From Streptomyces lunaelactis (GTDB lineage: Bacteria; Actinomycetota; Actinomycetes; Streptomycetales; Streptomycetaceae), in contig NZ_CP026304.1 in NCBI RefSeq assembly GCF_003054555.1, forward strand, positions 1,302,001-1,366,000: a stretch of 64,000 bases of DNA. Reading direction: 5' to 3'. Positions 24,395-32,264 of the stretch are shown here, one piece after another; within the stretch, counting starts at the first letter, position 1, and every line of letters begins with the position of its first letter. Position numbers and translations under genes: made by a program. Under the pieces are notes generated by a model. The model was not told where the DNA came from. It was given only the letters and a program-made list of their open reading frames with translations, and did no database searches.

Positions 24395-25879
24395 ATGGCA
24401 GCTTCGGGGACCAATTCGGCCGACGACACCAGCGGCGATTCCGTGACCGGCGATTCCGTGAGCGCCGACGGTGAGCCGTGGGCCGCGGCCTGGGAGTTGC
24501 TGCTGCCCGCCGCGTCCGCCCCGGCCCGTCGGCGCGGGCGGGCGCTCCAGTCGGCGCTGCGTGTGGCGGTCAGATCGGGCCGGCTGACGGCCGGGACGCG
24601 GCTGCCTTCGAGCCGCGAGCTCGCCGCCGACCTTGGCGTATCGCGCGGCCTGGTGACCGAGGCGTACGAGCAGTTGGCCGCGGAGGGATATCTGCGCAGC
24701 GGACGGGGTGCGGGGACGTGGGTGGGTGACGCGGTGCGGGAGGCCGCGCGCCCGGCGCGCGATCTCGCGCCGCGCACTCCGGGCGCGCGCGCCGACTTCC
24801 GGCCCGGCACCCCTGACCTGTCGCTCTTCCCGCGCGCCGCCTGGGCCGCCGCGCACAAGGCCGTGCTGGCGCGGCTGCCGCACCACGCGCTCGGATACCC
24901 GGATCCGCGCGGCCTGCCCGAGCTGCGCACCGCGCTCGCCGCCCTGCTGACGCGACGGCGCGGGGTGGTGGCCGACCCCGAGCGGGTGCTGGTGTGTTCC
25001 GGGGTGGCCCAGGCGATGAGCCTGCTCGGCTTCGCACTGCGGGAACGCGGGCTGCGCACGGTGGGCGTCGAGGATCCCGGGAGCCCCGACCACGCCGTGC
25101 TGTTCGCGGCGGCGGGCCTCGGCACGGTCGCGCTGCCGCTGGACGCGGAGGGGATCGCGCCGGGGCCGCTCCGGCGTGCGGGGGTGGGGGCCGTAATCAC
25201 CACGCCCGGGCACCAGTTCCCCTCCGGGCTCGCCTACTCCGCCCGCCGCCGCGCCGAACTCCTCGACTGGGCACGCTCGGTGGACGGCCTGATCGTGGAG
25301 GACGACTACGACGGGGACTTCCGCTACGACCGCGCCCCGGTCGGCGCGCTCCAGGGTCTCGATCCGGAACGCGTCGCCTATACCGGCTCGGTGAGCAAGT
25401 CCCTGGCCCCCGGACTCCGGCTCGGCTGGCTGCTCGTACCGTCGGACCTGATGGACGAGGTCGTCGAGCGCAAACGCACCATGGATCTCGGCAATCCGGC
25501 CCTCGACCAGGCGCTGCTGGCGGACTTCATCACCCGCGGCGAGTACGACCGTCAACTGCGGCGCTGCCAGCGGGCCTACCGGGAACGGCGGGACGCGATG
25601 GTCGACGCGCTGCAGGAGCACTTCCCCGGCACCGAGGTCAGCGGCATCGCGGCCGGACTGCACATCATCGCGCGGCTGCCCGAGCGGTACGGTCCCGAGC
25701 CGCGCTTTCTGGAGCGGGTGGAGCGGGCCGGAGTGGCGGTGCGCCCGCTGGCCGACTACCGGACGGCCGACGTACCGGATGCCGGAGTACGGCTCGTCCT
25801 CGGGTACGCGCATCTGGCGCCGTCCGACATCGTGCGCGGGGTGCGGCTGATGGCGCATGCGGTACGAGCGGCACGCTGA
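24395..25879 (+). CDS. MocR/PdxR family regulator (GntR HTH-aminotransferase fusion)
   Basis: 494 residues. A GntR winged helix at about 35-110 (LPSSRELAADLGVSRGLVTEAYEQL) is joined to a fold-type I aminotransferase-like domain. The PLP lysine is K335 in GSVSKSLAPGLRLGW, preceded by VEDDYDGDFRYD. MocR proteins sense PLP or amino-acid-PLP adducts and regulate a neighbouring gene, here most likely the divergent transporter. The N-terminus before the HTH is a low-complexity Ser/Asp-rich stretch (TNSADDTSGDSVTGDS), so a slightly later start is possible. Confidence 0.87.
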   Translation: MAASGTNSADDTSGDSVTGDSVSADGEPWAAAWELLLPAASAPARRRGRALQSALRVAVRSGRLTAGTRLPSSRELAADLGVSRGLVTEAYEQLAAEGYLRSGRGAGTWVGDAVREAARPARDLAPRTPGARADFRPGTPDLSLFPRAAWAAAHKAVLARLPHHALGYPDPRGLPELRTALAALLTRRRGVVADPERVLVCSGVAQAMSLLGFALRERGLRTVGVEDPGSPDHAVLFAAAGLGTVALPLDAEGIAPGPLRRAGVGAVITTPGHQFPSGLAYSARRRAELLDWARSVDGLIVEDDYDGDFRYDRAPVGALQGLDPERVAYTGSVSKSLAPGLRLGWLLVPSDLMDEVVERKRTMDLGNPALDQALLADFITRGEYDRQLRRCQRAYRERRDAMVDALQEHFPGTEVSGIAAGLHIIARLPERYGPEPRFLERVERAGVAVRPLADYRTADVPDAGVRLVLGYAHLAPSDIVRGVRLMAHAVRAAR

Positions 25880-25888
25880 CCTGCTCCT

Positions 25889-26149
25889 GTGAGGCGCAAC
25901 GATGTGGCACAGCCCACGGATGCCGTCCCCCGACCGTCGTTCGGTACCGCGCGGCTCGGTCGCCGCCTCGGCCCCTCCGCCGGGACCGCTGACCGCCGAA
26001 GCATCACAGCGCGGGCTGAGGAGATACTGGCGGCGGGGGCCGGGCGCGGGGGCTCCTCCCGGCTGGTCGCCCAGGCGTCCCGGCAGCTGGACGCCTTGCA
26101 GCGGGGAGGCGATCACTCCACGCCAGAAACGGCGAAAAACAGCCGATAG
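25889..26149 (+). CDS. possible 86-residue small protein (weak)
   Basis: The 346-bp gap between mocR and the next gene contains one short frame. It starts GTG/ATG-like at 25889 without a clear ribosome-binding site, and about 80% of its third codon positions are G or C, below the neighbours. The protein would be basic with two possible helices (RSITARAEEILAAGAG, SSRLVAQASRQLDALQ). No family recognised. It may equally be untranslated sequence; the rest of the gap holds an operator-like palindrome at 26178-26194. Confidence 0.22.
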   Translation: MRRNDVAQPTDAVPRPSFGTARLGRRLGPSAGTADRRSITARAEEILAAGAGRGGSSRLVAQASRQLDALQRGGDHSTPETAKNSR

Positions 26150-26177
26150 TCGACCAGATCGACACTTAACCCGTCAG

Positions 26178-26194
26178 TCACAAAGCGTTTGTGA
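26178..26194. promoter_or_regulatory. 17-bp palindromic operator
   Basis: TCACAAA-GCG-TTTGTGA is a perfect dyad 31 bases upstream of the ATG at 26226, followed immediately by a GTGATCAC element. AT content is high for this genome. It probably controls the ACT-GNAT gene; the cognate regulator is unknown. Confidence 0.5.
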
Positions 26195-26225
26195 TCACGC
26201 AACACCACTCCGCCACAGTGATGGC

Positions 26226-27614
26226 ATGACAGATGTGACTTCTGCGAAGAGTGCCCGCCGTCCACACCACTGGCGGCGGGATCTCATCGAACTGGCAGCC
26301 CTGTTCACCGCCGTCGTGATCGCCGACGCCGTCGCGAACATGATCGGGCATGGACCCGACGGCCCGTTCCTGCTCATCGTCTCCGCCGTCACCCTCGTCG
26401 CCACGGCCGCCTTCCACACATGGTGGGCACGACGCCACAGCCATGCCCCTCCGACAGCCACCCCTGCCACCGCCGATGTGGCAGGAGATACCGGGCCCGA
26501 CCTGTACGAGACGGCGCTGTGGCGGATGCGTACCACCGTCAGGGACGCCCCCGGCAGCCTGGCCGCGCTGTGCATCGCACTCGCCGGGCACCGCGTCGAC
26601 ATACTCACCCTGCAGACCCACCCGCTCGCCGAGGGTACGGTGGACGAGTTCCTCCTGCGTGCGCCCGCGTCCCTGCACGCCAAGCAGCTCACCAGGGAGA
26701 TCTCGGAATCCGGCGGCCGCAACACCTGGATCGAGCGCGCCGACGCCCACGATCTCGTCGACACCCCGACCCGGGTGCTCGGCCTCGCCACCCGCACCGC
26801 GCTGGACGCGGCCGAACTGCCGCTGGCACTACGCCAGTTGCTGGGCCGCTGCACCATCCACTCGCTGCCCGCCGTCTCGCTGACCGGCCGGCCCACCGGC
26901 GAGACTCCGCCGGTGGAGGGCGTCCTGGAGGACACGGTGATGCGGCTGCGCGACCCGAACGGCGGCGCCATCACCGTCGAGCGGCCCTATCTCCCCTTCA
27001 CGCCCACCGAGTTCGCGCGGGCCCGCGCCCTCGTCGAACTCGATGCCCGCCTCGGCTCCCGTATCCCGCGCAGCCAGGACGTCCTCACCCTCCCCGAGGG
27101 CAACGAGATCACCGTGCGCCGCGCCGACCAGAGCGACGTCGAAGCCGCCCTGGCCATGCACGAGCGCTGCTCCCAGCGCACCCTGGGCCTGCGCTACCAC
27201 GGCCCGGTCAGTCACGCCGACCGCTACCTCAACCACCTGCTCAGCCCGCGCTTCGGCCGCACCCTCGCCGTCCAGACGGCTTCCGGCCGGCTCGTCGCCC
27301 TCGGCCACCTCCTGTGGGACGGCGACGAGACCGAGGTCGCGCTGCTCGTCGAGGACGAATGGCAGCGCCGCGGCATCGGCTCGGAGCTGCTCGGCCGGCT
27401 GGTCGCGCTCGCGATCGAGGCCGGCTGCGGCAGCGTCTACGCCGTCACGCAGTCCTCGAACACCGGGATGGTGGCGGCCATGCGCGGCCTCGACCTGCCG
27501 CTCGACTACCAGATCGAGGAGGGCATACTGGTCGTCACCGCCCGACTCGACGCGACTCCCGTACTCCCTCACTCCCGGTACGAACAGCCTGAGCGCGAAC
27601 AGGCTGAGCGCTGA
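26226..27614 (+). CDS. membrane-anchored ACT-GNAT protein
   Basis: 462 residues. Two N-terminal hydrophobic segments (LIELAALFTAVVIADAVANM at about 20-40; FLLIVSAVTLVATAAFHTWW at about 48-68) are followed by an ACT-like domain near 95-190 (MRTTVRDAPGSLAALCIALA). A linker with a degenerate middle domain leads to a GNAT domain at about 295-445, with VEDEWQRRGIGSELLGRL as acetyl-CoA loop. ACT-GNAT proteins in actinobacteria include amino-acid-activated protein lysine acetyltransferases, so amino-acid-controlled protein acetylation at the membrane is plausible. The ATG at 26226 starts the conserved part. The 3' end overlaps the convergent PLP-enzyme gene by 80 bp. Confidence 0.78.
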   Translation: MTDVTSAKSARRPHHWRRDLIELAALFTAVVIADAVANMIGHGPDGPFLLIVSAVTLVATAAFHTWWARRHSHAPPTATPATADVAGDTGPDLYETALWRMRTTVRDAPGSLAALCIALAGHRVDILTLQTHPLAEGTVDEFLLRAPASLHAKQLTREISESGGRNTWIERADAHDLVDTPTRVLGLATRTALDAAELPLALRQLLGRCTIHSLPAVSLTGRPTGETPPVEGVLEDTVMRLRDPNGGAITVERPYLPFTPTEFARARALVELDARLGSRIPRSQDVLTLPEGNEITVRRADQSDVEAALAMHERCSQRTLGLRYHGPVSHADRYLNHLLSPRFGRTLAVQTASGRLVALGHLLWDGDETEVALLVEDEWQRRGIGSELLGRLVALAIEAGCGSVYAVTQSSNTGMVAAMRGLDLPLDYQIEEGILVVTARLDATPVLPHSRYEQPEREQAER

Positions 27615-28749
27615 GCGCCTCGGTCAGATCCCGCCAGAGATCCTCGACGTCCTCGAGCCCGACCGACATCCGCAGCAGCCGGTCACTGACGCCCGCCGAG
27701 CGCCGGTCTCCCTCAGCCACGATGCGGTGGCTGATGGAGGCCGGATGCTGGATCAGGCTGTCGACACTGCCGAGACTGACCGCCGGCGTGATCAGCCGTA
27801 CGGCCGCGATCACGCTGTGCGGGTCCCCGTATACCTCGAAGGAGACCATCGCCCCGCCCACGCTCGGATAGTGGACCCGGGCGATCCGCGGGTCGGCGCC
27901 CAGCCGGCGGGCCAGATCCGCCGCGGTGGCGGACGCGGCGCGGACCCGGACGGGCAGCGTGGACAGTCCGCGCAGCAGTAGATATCCGGCCATCGGATGC
28001 AGTACGCCGCCGGTCGCGAACCGCACCTGGCGGAGCTTGCGGGCGAACTCCTCGTCGCAGGCCACCACCCCGCCCATCACATCGCCGTGCCCGCCCAGAT
28101 ACTTGGTCGCGCTGTGCAGCACGATCCGCGCCCCGTCCTCCAGCGGCCGCTGGAGGACGGGCGTGGCGAAGGTGTTGTCGACGAGCAGCGGTACCGAGCC
28201 GCAGGCGTGCCGGACGGCACGCAGATCGACCTCGGCGAGGGTCGGATTGGCCGGCGTCTCCACCATCACCAGACCGGTGTCGGGCCGGATCGCCTCCGCG
28301 ATGCCCGCCGGGTCGGTCCAGGTCACCTCGGTGCCGAGCAGCCCGGCGCCCAGCAGGTGGTCGCTGCAGCCGTACAGCGGCCGGACGGCGACGACGTGGC
28401 GCAGTCCCATGCTCGCCCGCACCAGCAGTACGGCGGTGAGTGCGGCCATCCCGCTGGCGAAGGCCACCGCGCTCTCGGCCCCCTCGAGCCTGGCGAGCGC
28501 TGTCTCGAACCTGGCTGTGGTCGGGTTGTCCAGCCGGGCGTAGACGGGCGGGCCCTCCAGCCGCGCGCCGGTGGCGGCGAACCCGTCGATGCGTGCGGCC
28601 TCGCCGGCGGCGTCGTACGAGGGGTAGGTGGTGGACAGGTCCAGCGGCGGGGCGTGCACGCCGAGCCGTGCGAGGTCCTCGCGGCCGGCGTGTACGGCTT
28701 CGGTGGCCAGGGCCCGGGGTGCGGGGGTGACCGAGGCTGCGTTCTCCAT
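27535..28749 (-). CDS. transsulfuration-family PLP enzyme (cystathionine gamma-synthase/lyase-like)
   Basis: 404 residues. Cys/Met metabolism PLP enzyme: VYARLDNPTTARFETALARL, GMAALTAVLLV, VVMVET-type PANPTLAEVD, VDNTFATPVLQRPL and the Schiff-base lysine K216 in SATKYLGGHGDVMGG. The reaction (gamma-synthase, gamma-lyase or methionine gamma-lyase) cannot be told by eye. The ATG at 28749 matches the family start. The catalytic fold ends near LTEAL; about 27 more residues run into the antisense of the convergent gene. Divergent from an Lrp regulator with a shared operator. Confidence 0.88.
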   Translation of the reverse strand: MENAASVTPAPRALATEAVHAGREDLARLGVHAPPLDLSTTYPSYDAAGEAARIDGFAATGARLEGPPVYARLDNPTTARFETALARLEGAESAVAFASGMAALTAVLLVRASMGLRHVVAVRPLYGCSDHLLGAGLLGTEVTWTDPAGIAEAIRPDTGLVMVETPANPTLAEVDLRAVRHACGSVPLLVDNTFATPVLQRPLEDGARIVLHSATKYLGGHGDVMGGVVACDEEFARKLRQVRFATGGVLHPMAGYLLLRGLSTLPVRVRAASATAADLARRLGADPRIARVHYPSVGGAMVSFEVYGDPHSVIAAVRLITPAVSLGSVDSLIQHPASISHRIVAEGDRRSAGVSDRLLRMSVGLEDVEDLWRDLTEALSAQPVRAQAVRTGSEGVRESRRVGR

Positions 28750-28761
28750 GCCCGCAGGGTG

Positions 28762-28781
28762 AACACCTACCGGCAGGTTTT
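28762..28781. promoter_or_regulatory. Lrp-type operator between the PLP enzyme and its regulator
   Basis: AACACCTACCGGCAGGTTTT is a 20-bp dyad with two mismatched pairs, centred in the 59-bp gap between the divergent genes. Its position suits repression or activation of both by the Lrp protein. Inference from symmetry and position. Confidence 0.5.
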
Positions 28782-28808
28782 GGCCATGGCTCGTGCTACG
28801 TTCGGCGA

Positions 28809-29303
28809 ATGGCTGAATCTGTCGCACTGGACCCGGTGGACCTGCAGATTCTCCGCCTCCTGCAGAACGACGCCCGGACCACCTACCGGGACCTGGCGGC
28901 GGAGGTCGGAGTGGCTCCTTCCACTTGCCTGGACCGGGTGGCCAGGCTGCGCCGCTCCGGCGTGATCCTGGGGCACCGGCTGGCCCTGGACCCCGCTCGG
29001 CTGGGGCGCGGGCTGCAGGCGCTGCTCTCGGTGCAGGTGCGTCCGCACCGGCGCGAGCTGATCGGCCCCTTCGTGGAGCGGATCCGCGCACTGCCCGAAT
29101 CGCGGGCGCTGTTCCATCTCACCGGCCCCGACGACTACTTGGTGCATGTGGCCGTGGCGGACACGGCGGATCTGCAACGGCTGGTGGTCGACGAGTTCAC
29201 CTCACGGCGAGAAGTAGCCAGAGTTGAGACACGGTTGATATTCCAGCAGTGGGACTGCGGGCCGATGCTCCCGCCGCTGCCGGAAGCCGCCCTCGACGAC
29301 TGA
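28809..29303 (+). CDS. Lrp/AsnC family transcriptional regulator
   Basis: 164 residues. HTH at about 10-60 (LDPVDLQILRLLQNDARTTY, then VGVAPSTCLDRVARLRRSGVI) and a RAM/ACT-like ligand-binding domain (LSVQVRPHRRELIGPFVERI, LTGPDDYLVHVAVADTADL). It is divergent from the transsulfuration enzyme, an arrangement in which Lrp proteins typically control amino-acid degradation or export in response to the amino acid. Confidence 0.9.
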   Translation: MAESVALDPVDLQILRLLQNDARTTYRDLAAEVGVAPSTCLDRVARLRRSGVILGHRLALDPARLGRGLQALLSVQVRPHRRELIGPFVERIRALPESRALFHLTGPDDYLVHVAVADTADLQRLVVDEFTSRREVARVETRLIFQQWDCGPMLPPLPEAALDD

Positions 29304-29396
29304 CTGGCACGGACAGGCGCCTGACCGCGCCAGATGACAGGCGACCGAGATCCAATGATGGTGACGCGGAGGCCTCACTCGTATGAGGATGTGCGC

Positions 29397-31079
29397 ATGT
29401 CAGTCACCTCCAGCAGCGAGCTGCCCCGCCAGGTCGCCGACGCCTACGTCGACGCACTCATCGAACTCGACCCGACCATCGGCACGTATCTGGGACTGAA
29501 GGAGAGCTCAGGCCTCCTTCCCGACTACTCACCCGCCGGTCAGGAGGCCGTCGCCGCACTCGCCCGCGAGACACTCGCCAGACTCGACGACGCCGAGAAG
29601 CTGCCGGGCGCCGGGAGTGACACGGAACGGCGCTGCGGCCGTTTGCTCCGAGAGCGCCTGACAGCGGAACTCGCCGTCCACGAGGCCGACGAAGGACTGC
29701 GAACGGTGAGCAATATGCGCTCGCCGGTGCACAACGTGCGCGAGGTGTTCACCGTGACGCCGACGCAGACCGACGAGGACTGGTCGGCCGTCGCACAGCG
29801 GCTGCGGGCGGTGCGGCCCGCACTCGAGGGCTACCGCGCCTCGCTGGCGCTGGGACTCGAGCGGAAGCTGCTGGGCGGACCGCGTGCCACGCGGACCAAT
29901 GTCGAGCAGATGACCGAGTGGCTCGGCACGGACCGCAGCTGGTTCGATGAGTTCGCGGCGGACGGCCCCCTCACGCTCCGCACCGAGCTCGACGAGGCGG
30001 CCCGCATCGCGACCGAGTCCCTGGCGGAGCTGCGCGACTGGATGCGCGACGTGTACGCCCCCGCCGTCGCCCACGCGCCCGACACGGTGGGCCGCGAGCG
30101 GTACGCACGCTGGTCGCGCTACTTCAACGGCACCGACCTCGACCTCGACGAGGCGTACGCGTACGGCTGGTCCGAATACCACCGGCTGCTGGCCGAGATG
30201 AGGACCGAGGCCGGCAAGATCCTTCCGGGCGCGGAGCCCTGGGAGGCACTCGCGCATCTGGACGTGCACGGTGAGCACATCGAGGGCGTCGAGGAGGTGC
30301 GCGTCTGGCTGCAGAAGATCATGGACGAGGCGATCGAGGCGCTGGACGGCACCCACTTCGAACTCGCCGAGCGGGTACGGAAGGTGGAGTCCCGGATCGC
30401 TCCGCCGGGCGGCGCGGCGGCGCCGTACTACACCGGACCGTCCGAGGACTTCACCCGGCCCGGCTGCACCTGGCTGCCGACCATGGGCGCGACCCGCTTC
30501 CCCGTGTACGACCTGGTGTCGACCTGGTACCACGAGGGCGTGCCCGGGCACCATCTGCAGATCGCGCAGTGGGTGCATGTCGCGGACCGGCTCTCCCGCT
30601 ACCAGGCGACGATCGGCGGCGTCAGTGCCAACGCCGAGGGCTGGGCGCTGTACGCGGAGCGGCTGATGGACGAGCTGGGCTTCCTGCCGGATCCGGAGCG
30701 CCGGCTCGGATATCTGGACGCGCAGATGATGCGGGCCTGCCGGGTGATCGTTGACATCGGCATGCACCTGGAGCTGGAGATTCCGGCGGACTCGCCGTTC
30801 CACCCGGGCGAGCGCTGGACGCCGGAGCTGGCACAGGAGTTCTTCGGCAACCACAGCGGGCGGCCCGCGGACTTCGTGGAGAGCGAGCTGATCCGGTATC
30901 TGTCGATGCCGGCGCAGGCGATCGGCTACAAGCTGGGCGAGCGGGCGTGGCTGCTGGGGCGGGAGAACGCCCGCAAGGCGCACGGCGAGGCGTTCGACGC
31001 GAAGGCGTGGCACATGGCGGCGCTGTCGCAGGGGTCGCTGGGTCTCGACGATCTGGTCGACGAGCTGTCGAGACTCTGA
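29397..31079 (+). CDS. DUF885 family protein (putative zinc metallopeptidase)
   Basis: 560 residues, near the usual DUF885 length. The motif YHEGVPGHHLQ (near residue 380) is the family's HExxxGHH-type metal site, with TRFPVYDLVS before it and NAEGWALYAERLMDELGF after it, as in M3/M32-like peptidases. There is no signal peptide, so it is probably a cytosolic dipeptidase-like enzyme; activity is inferred. The ATG at 29397 (MSVTSSSELPRQ) is chosen over an in-frame ATG at 29334. A long hairpin follows. Confidence 0.82.
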   Translation: MSVTSSSELPRQVADAYVDALIELDPTIGTYLGLKESSGLLPDYSPAGQEAVAALARETLARLDDAEKLPGAGSDTERRCGRLLRERLTAELAVHEADEGLRTVSNMRSPVHNVREVFTVTPTQTDEDWSAVAQRLRAVRPALEGYRASLALGLERKLLGGPRATRTNVEQMTEWLGTDRSWFDEFAADGPLTLRTELDEAARIATESLAELRDWMRDVYAPAVAHAPDTVGRERYARWSRYFNGTDLDLDEAYAYGWSEYHRLLAEMRTEAGKILPGAEPWEALAHLDVHGEHIEGVEEVRVWLQKIMDEAIEALDGTHFELAERVRKVESRIAPPGGAAAPYYTGPSEDFTRPGCTWLPTMGATRFPVYDLVSTWYHEGVPGHHLQIAQWVHVADRLSRYQATIGGVSANAEGWALYAERLMDELGFLPDPERRLGYLDAQMMRACRVIVDIGMHLELEIPADSPFHPGERWTPELAQEFFGNHSGRPADFVESELIRYLSMPAQAIGYKLGERAWLLGRENARKAHGEAFDAKAWHMAALSQGSLGLDDLVDELSRL

Positions 31080-31116
31080 CGGTCGGGCAGGGCGGCGGGG
31101 CGGCCGGATTCGAGTG

Positions 31117-31182
31117 AGTGGCTCGAGCCCGGCCGCCATCTGCCGCGACGCGTTTGCGGCGGGCGGCCGGGCTCGAGCCACT
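31117..31182. terminator. bidirectional terminator, 21-bp stem with nested hairpin
   Basis: Positions 31117-31137 and 31162-31182 are perfect reverse complements (AGTGGCTCGAGCC...), and the 24-base interior forms a second short stem (TGCCGC with GCGGC). It lies between the convergent DUF885 and rhodanese genes. Confidence 0.8.
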
Positions 31183-31241
31183 GACGCGCCGTTCCTGCGT
31201 CCCGCCCCGCCCCCGTCCGTCACGCGATGGCGGACCGCGGA

Positions 31242-31724
31242 TCAGCAGCCGCAGTCCTCCGCGTCGAGCGGCGCGGTCAGCGGGTCCGCGGCGCGCGTGG
31301 CACTGCCCTCCCAGGTCTCGAACTCGAAGCCCTCACGTGCCCAGTACTCGAAGCCGCCGAGCATCTCCTTGACCTGGTAGCCGAGTTCGGCGAGGGCGAG
31401 GGCGGCGCGCGTCGCTCCGTTGCAGCCTGGGCCCCAGCAGTAGGTGAGGACCGGAACCGACTTGTCCAGCAGTTCCTCCGCCTGCTCGGGGATCAGCGCG
31501 GTCGGCAGGTGGATCGCCCCGGGGACATGCCCCTGGTCCCAGGACTCGGTGGAACGCGAGTCGAGGACGACGAATCCCGGGTCGCCGCCGGCCGCCAGTG
31601 CCGATGCGACATCGGAGACATCGGCATGAAAGGCCAGGGAGGCGCCGAAGTGGGCGGCGGCAGCTGCGGGCGAGGCCGGCGGAACGCGGAGGACAGGGTT
31701 CGTGGTGAGCTGCGTCGTAGTCAT
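31242..31724 (-). CDS. rhodanese-like sulfurtransferase
   Basis: 160 residues, single rhodanese domain. CDC25-like start GFVVLDSRSTESWDQGHVPGAIHLP and the active-site loop YCWGPGCNGATRAA with C96 as likely persulfide cysteine (C101 next to it). The C-terminus ends in CGC, a possible extra metal or redox site. It is divergent from an Lrp regulator, suggesting control by an amino acid such as cysteine. Confidence 0.87.
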   Translation of the reverse strand: MTTTQLTTNPVLRVPPASPAAAAAHFGASLAFHADVSDVASALAAGGDPGFVVLDSRSTESWDQGHVPGAIHLPTALIPEQAEELLDKSVPVLTYCWGPGCNGATRAALALAELGYQVKEMLGGFEYWAREGFEFETWEGSATRAADPLTAPLDAEDCGC

Positions 31725-31817
31725 GACCGAAATCTACGATCGGCGATCGCTTCCTTGAAGTGAGATATCCCGGCACTTGTCTTGATCGGCCGGGGATTCC
31801 CCTGCTATCTCTCGGTA

Positions 31818-32264
31818 ATGAGCGGATATTCACCGGACGCCACGGACTGGCGCATCCTCGACGCCCTGCAGAGCCAGGGCAGGGCCACCTTCGCCGAGCT
31901 GGCCAGGGCCGTCTCGATGTCCTCGAGCGCCGTGACGGAGCGGATCCGCCGGCTGGAGGAGGCCGGGGTGATCTCCGGGTACACCGCGGTGGTGGAGCAG
32001 GAGCGGCTCGGGCTGCAGATCCTCGCCTTCGTACGGCTGCGCTATCCGAACGGCAACTACAAGCCGTTTCACGATCTGCTGGCGACGACGCCCGAGATCC
32101 TCGAGGCACACCATGTGACAGGTGACGACTGCTTCGTGCTCAAGGTCGCCACCCGCTCGATGAGCCACCTGGAGGAGGTCTCGGGCAAGATCGGCGCGCT
32201 CGGCTCGGTCACCACGAGCGTCGTCTACTCGTCGCCGCTGCCACGCCGCGCGATCAGCCGCTGA
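31818..32264 (+). CDS. Lrp/AsnC family transcriptional regulator (second)
   Basis: 148 residues. HTH LARAVSMSSSAVTERIRRLEEAGVI at about 24-50 and a ligand domain with LQILAFVRLRYPNGNY and HHVTGDDCFVLKVATRSMSHL. It probably regulates the divergent rhodanese gene. Its 3' end overlaps the convergent sbcC stop by 11 bases. Confidence 0.88.
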   Translation: MSGYSPDATDWRILDALQSQGRATFAELARAVSMSSSAVTERIRRLEEAGVISGYTAVVEQERLGLQILAFVRLRYPNGNYKPFHDLLATTPEILEAHHVTGDDCFVLKVATRSMSHLEEVSGKIGALGSVTTSVVYSSPLPRRAISR

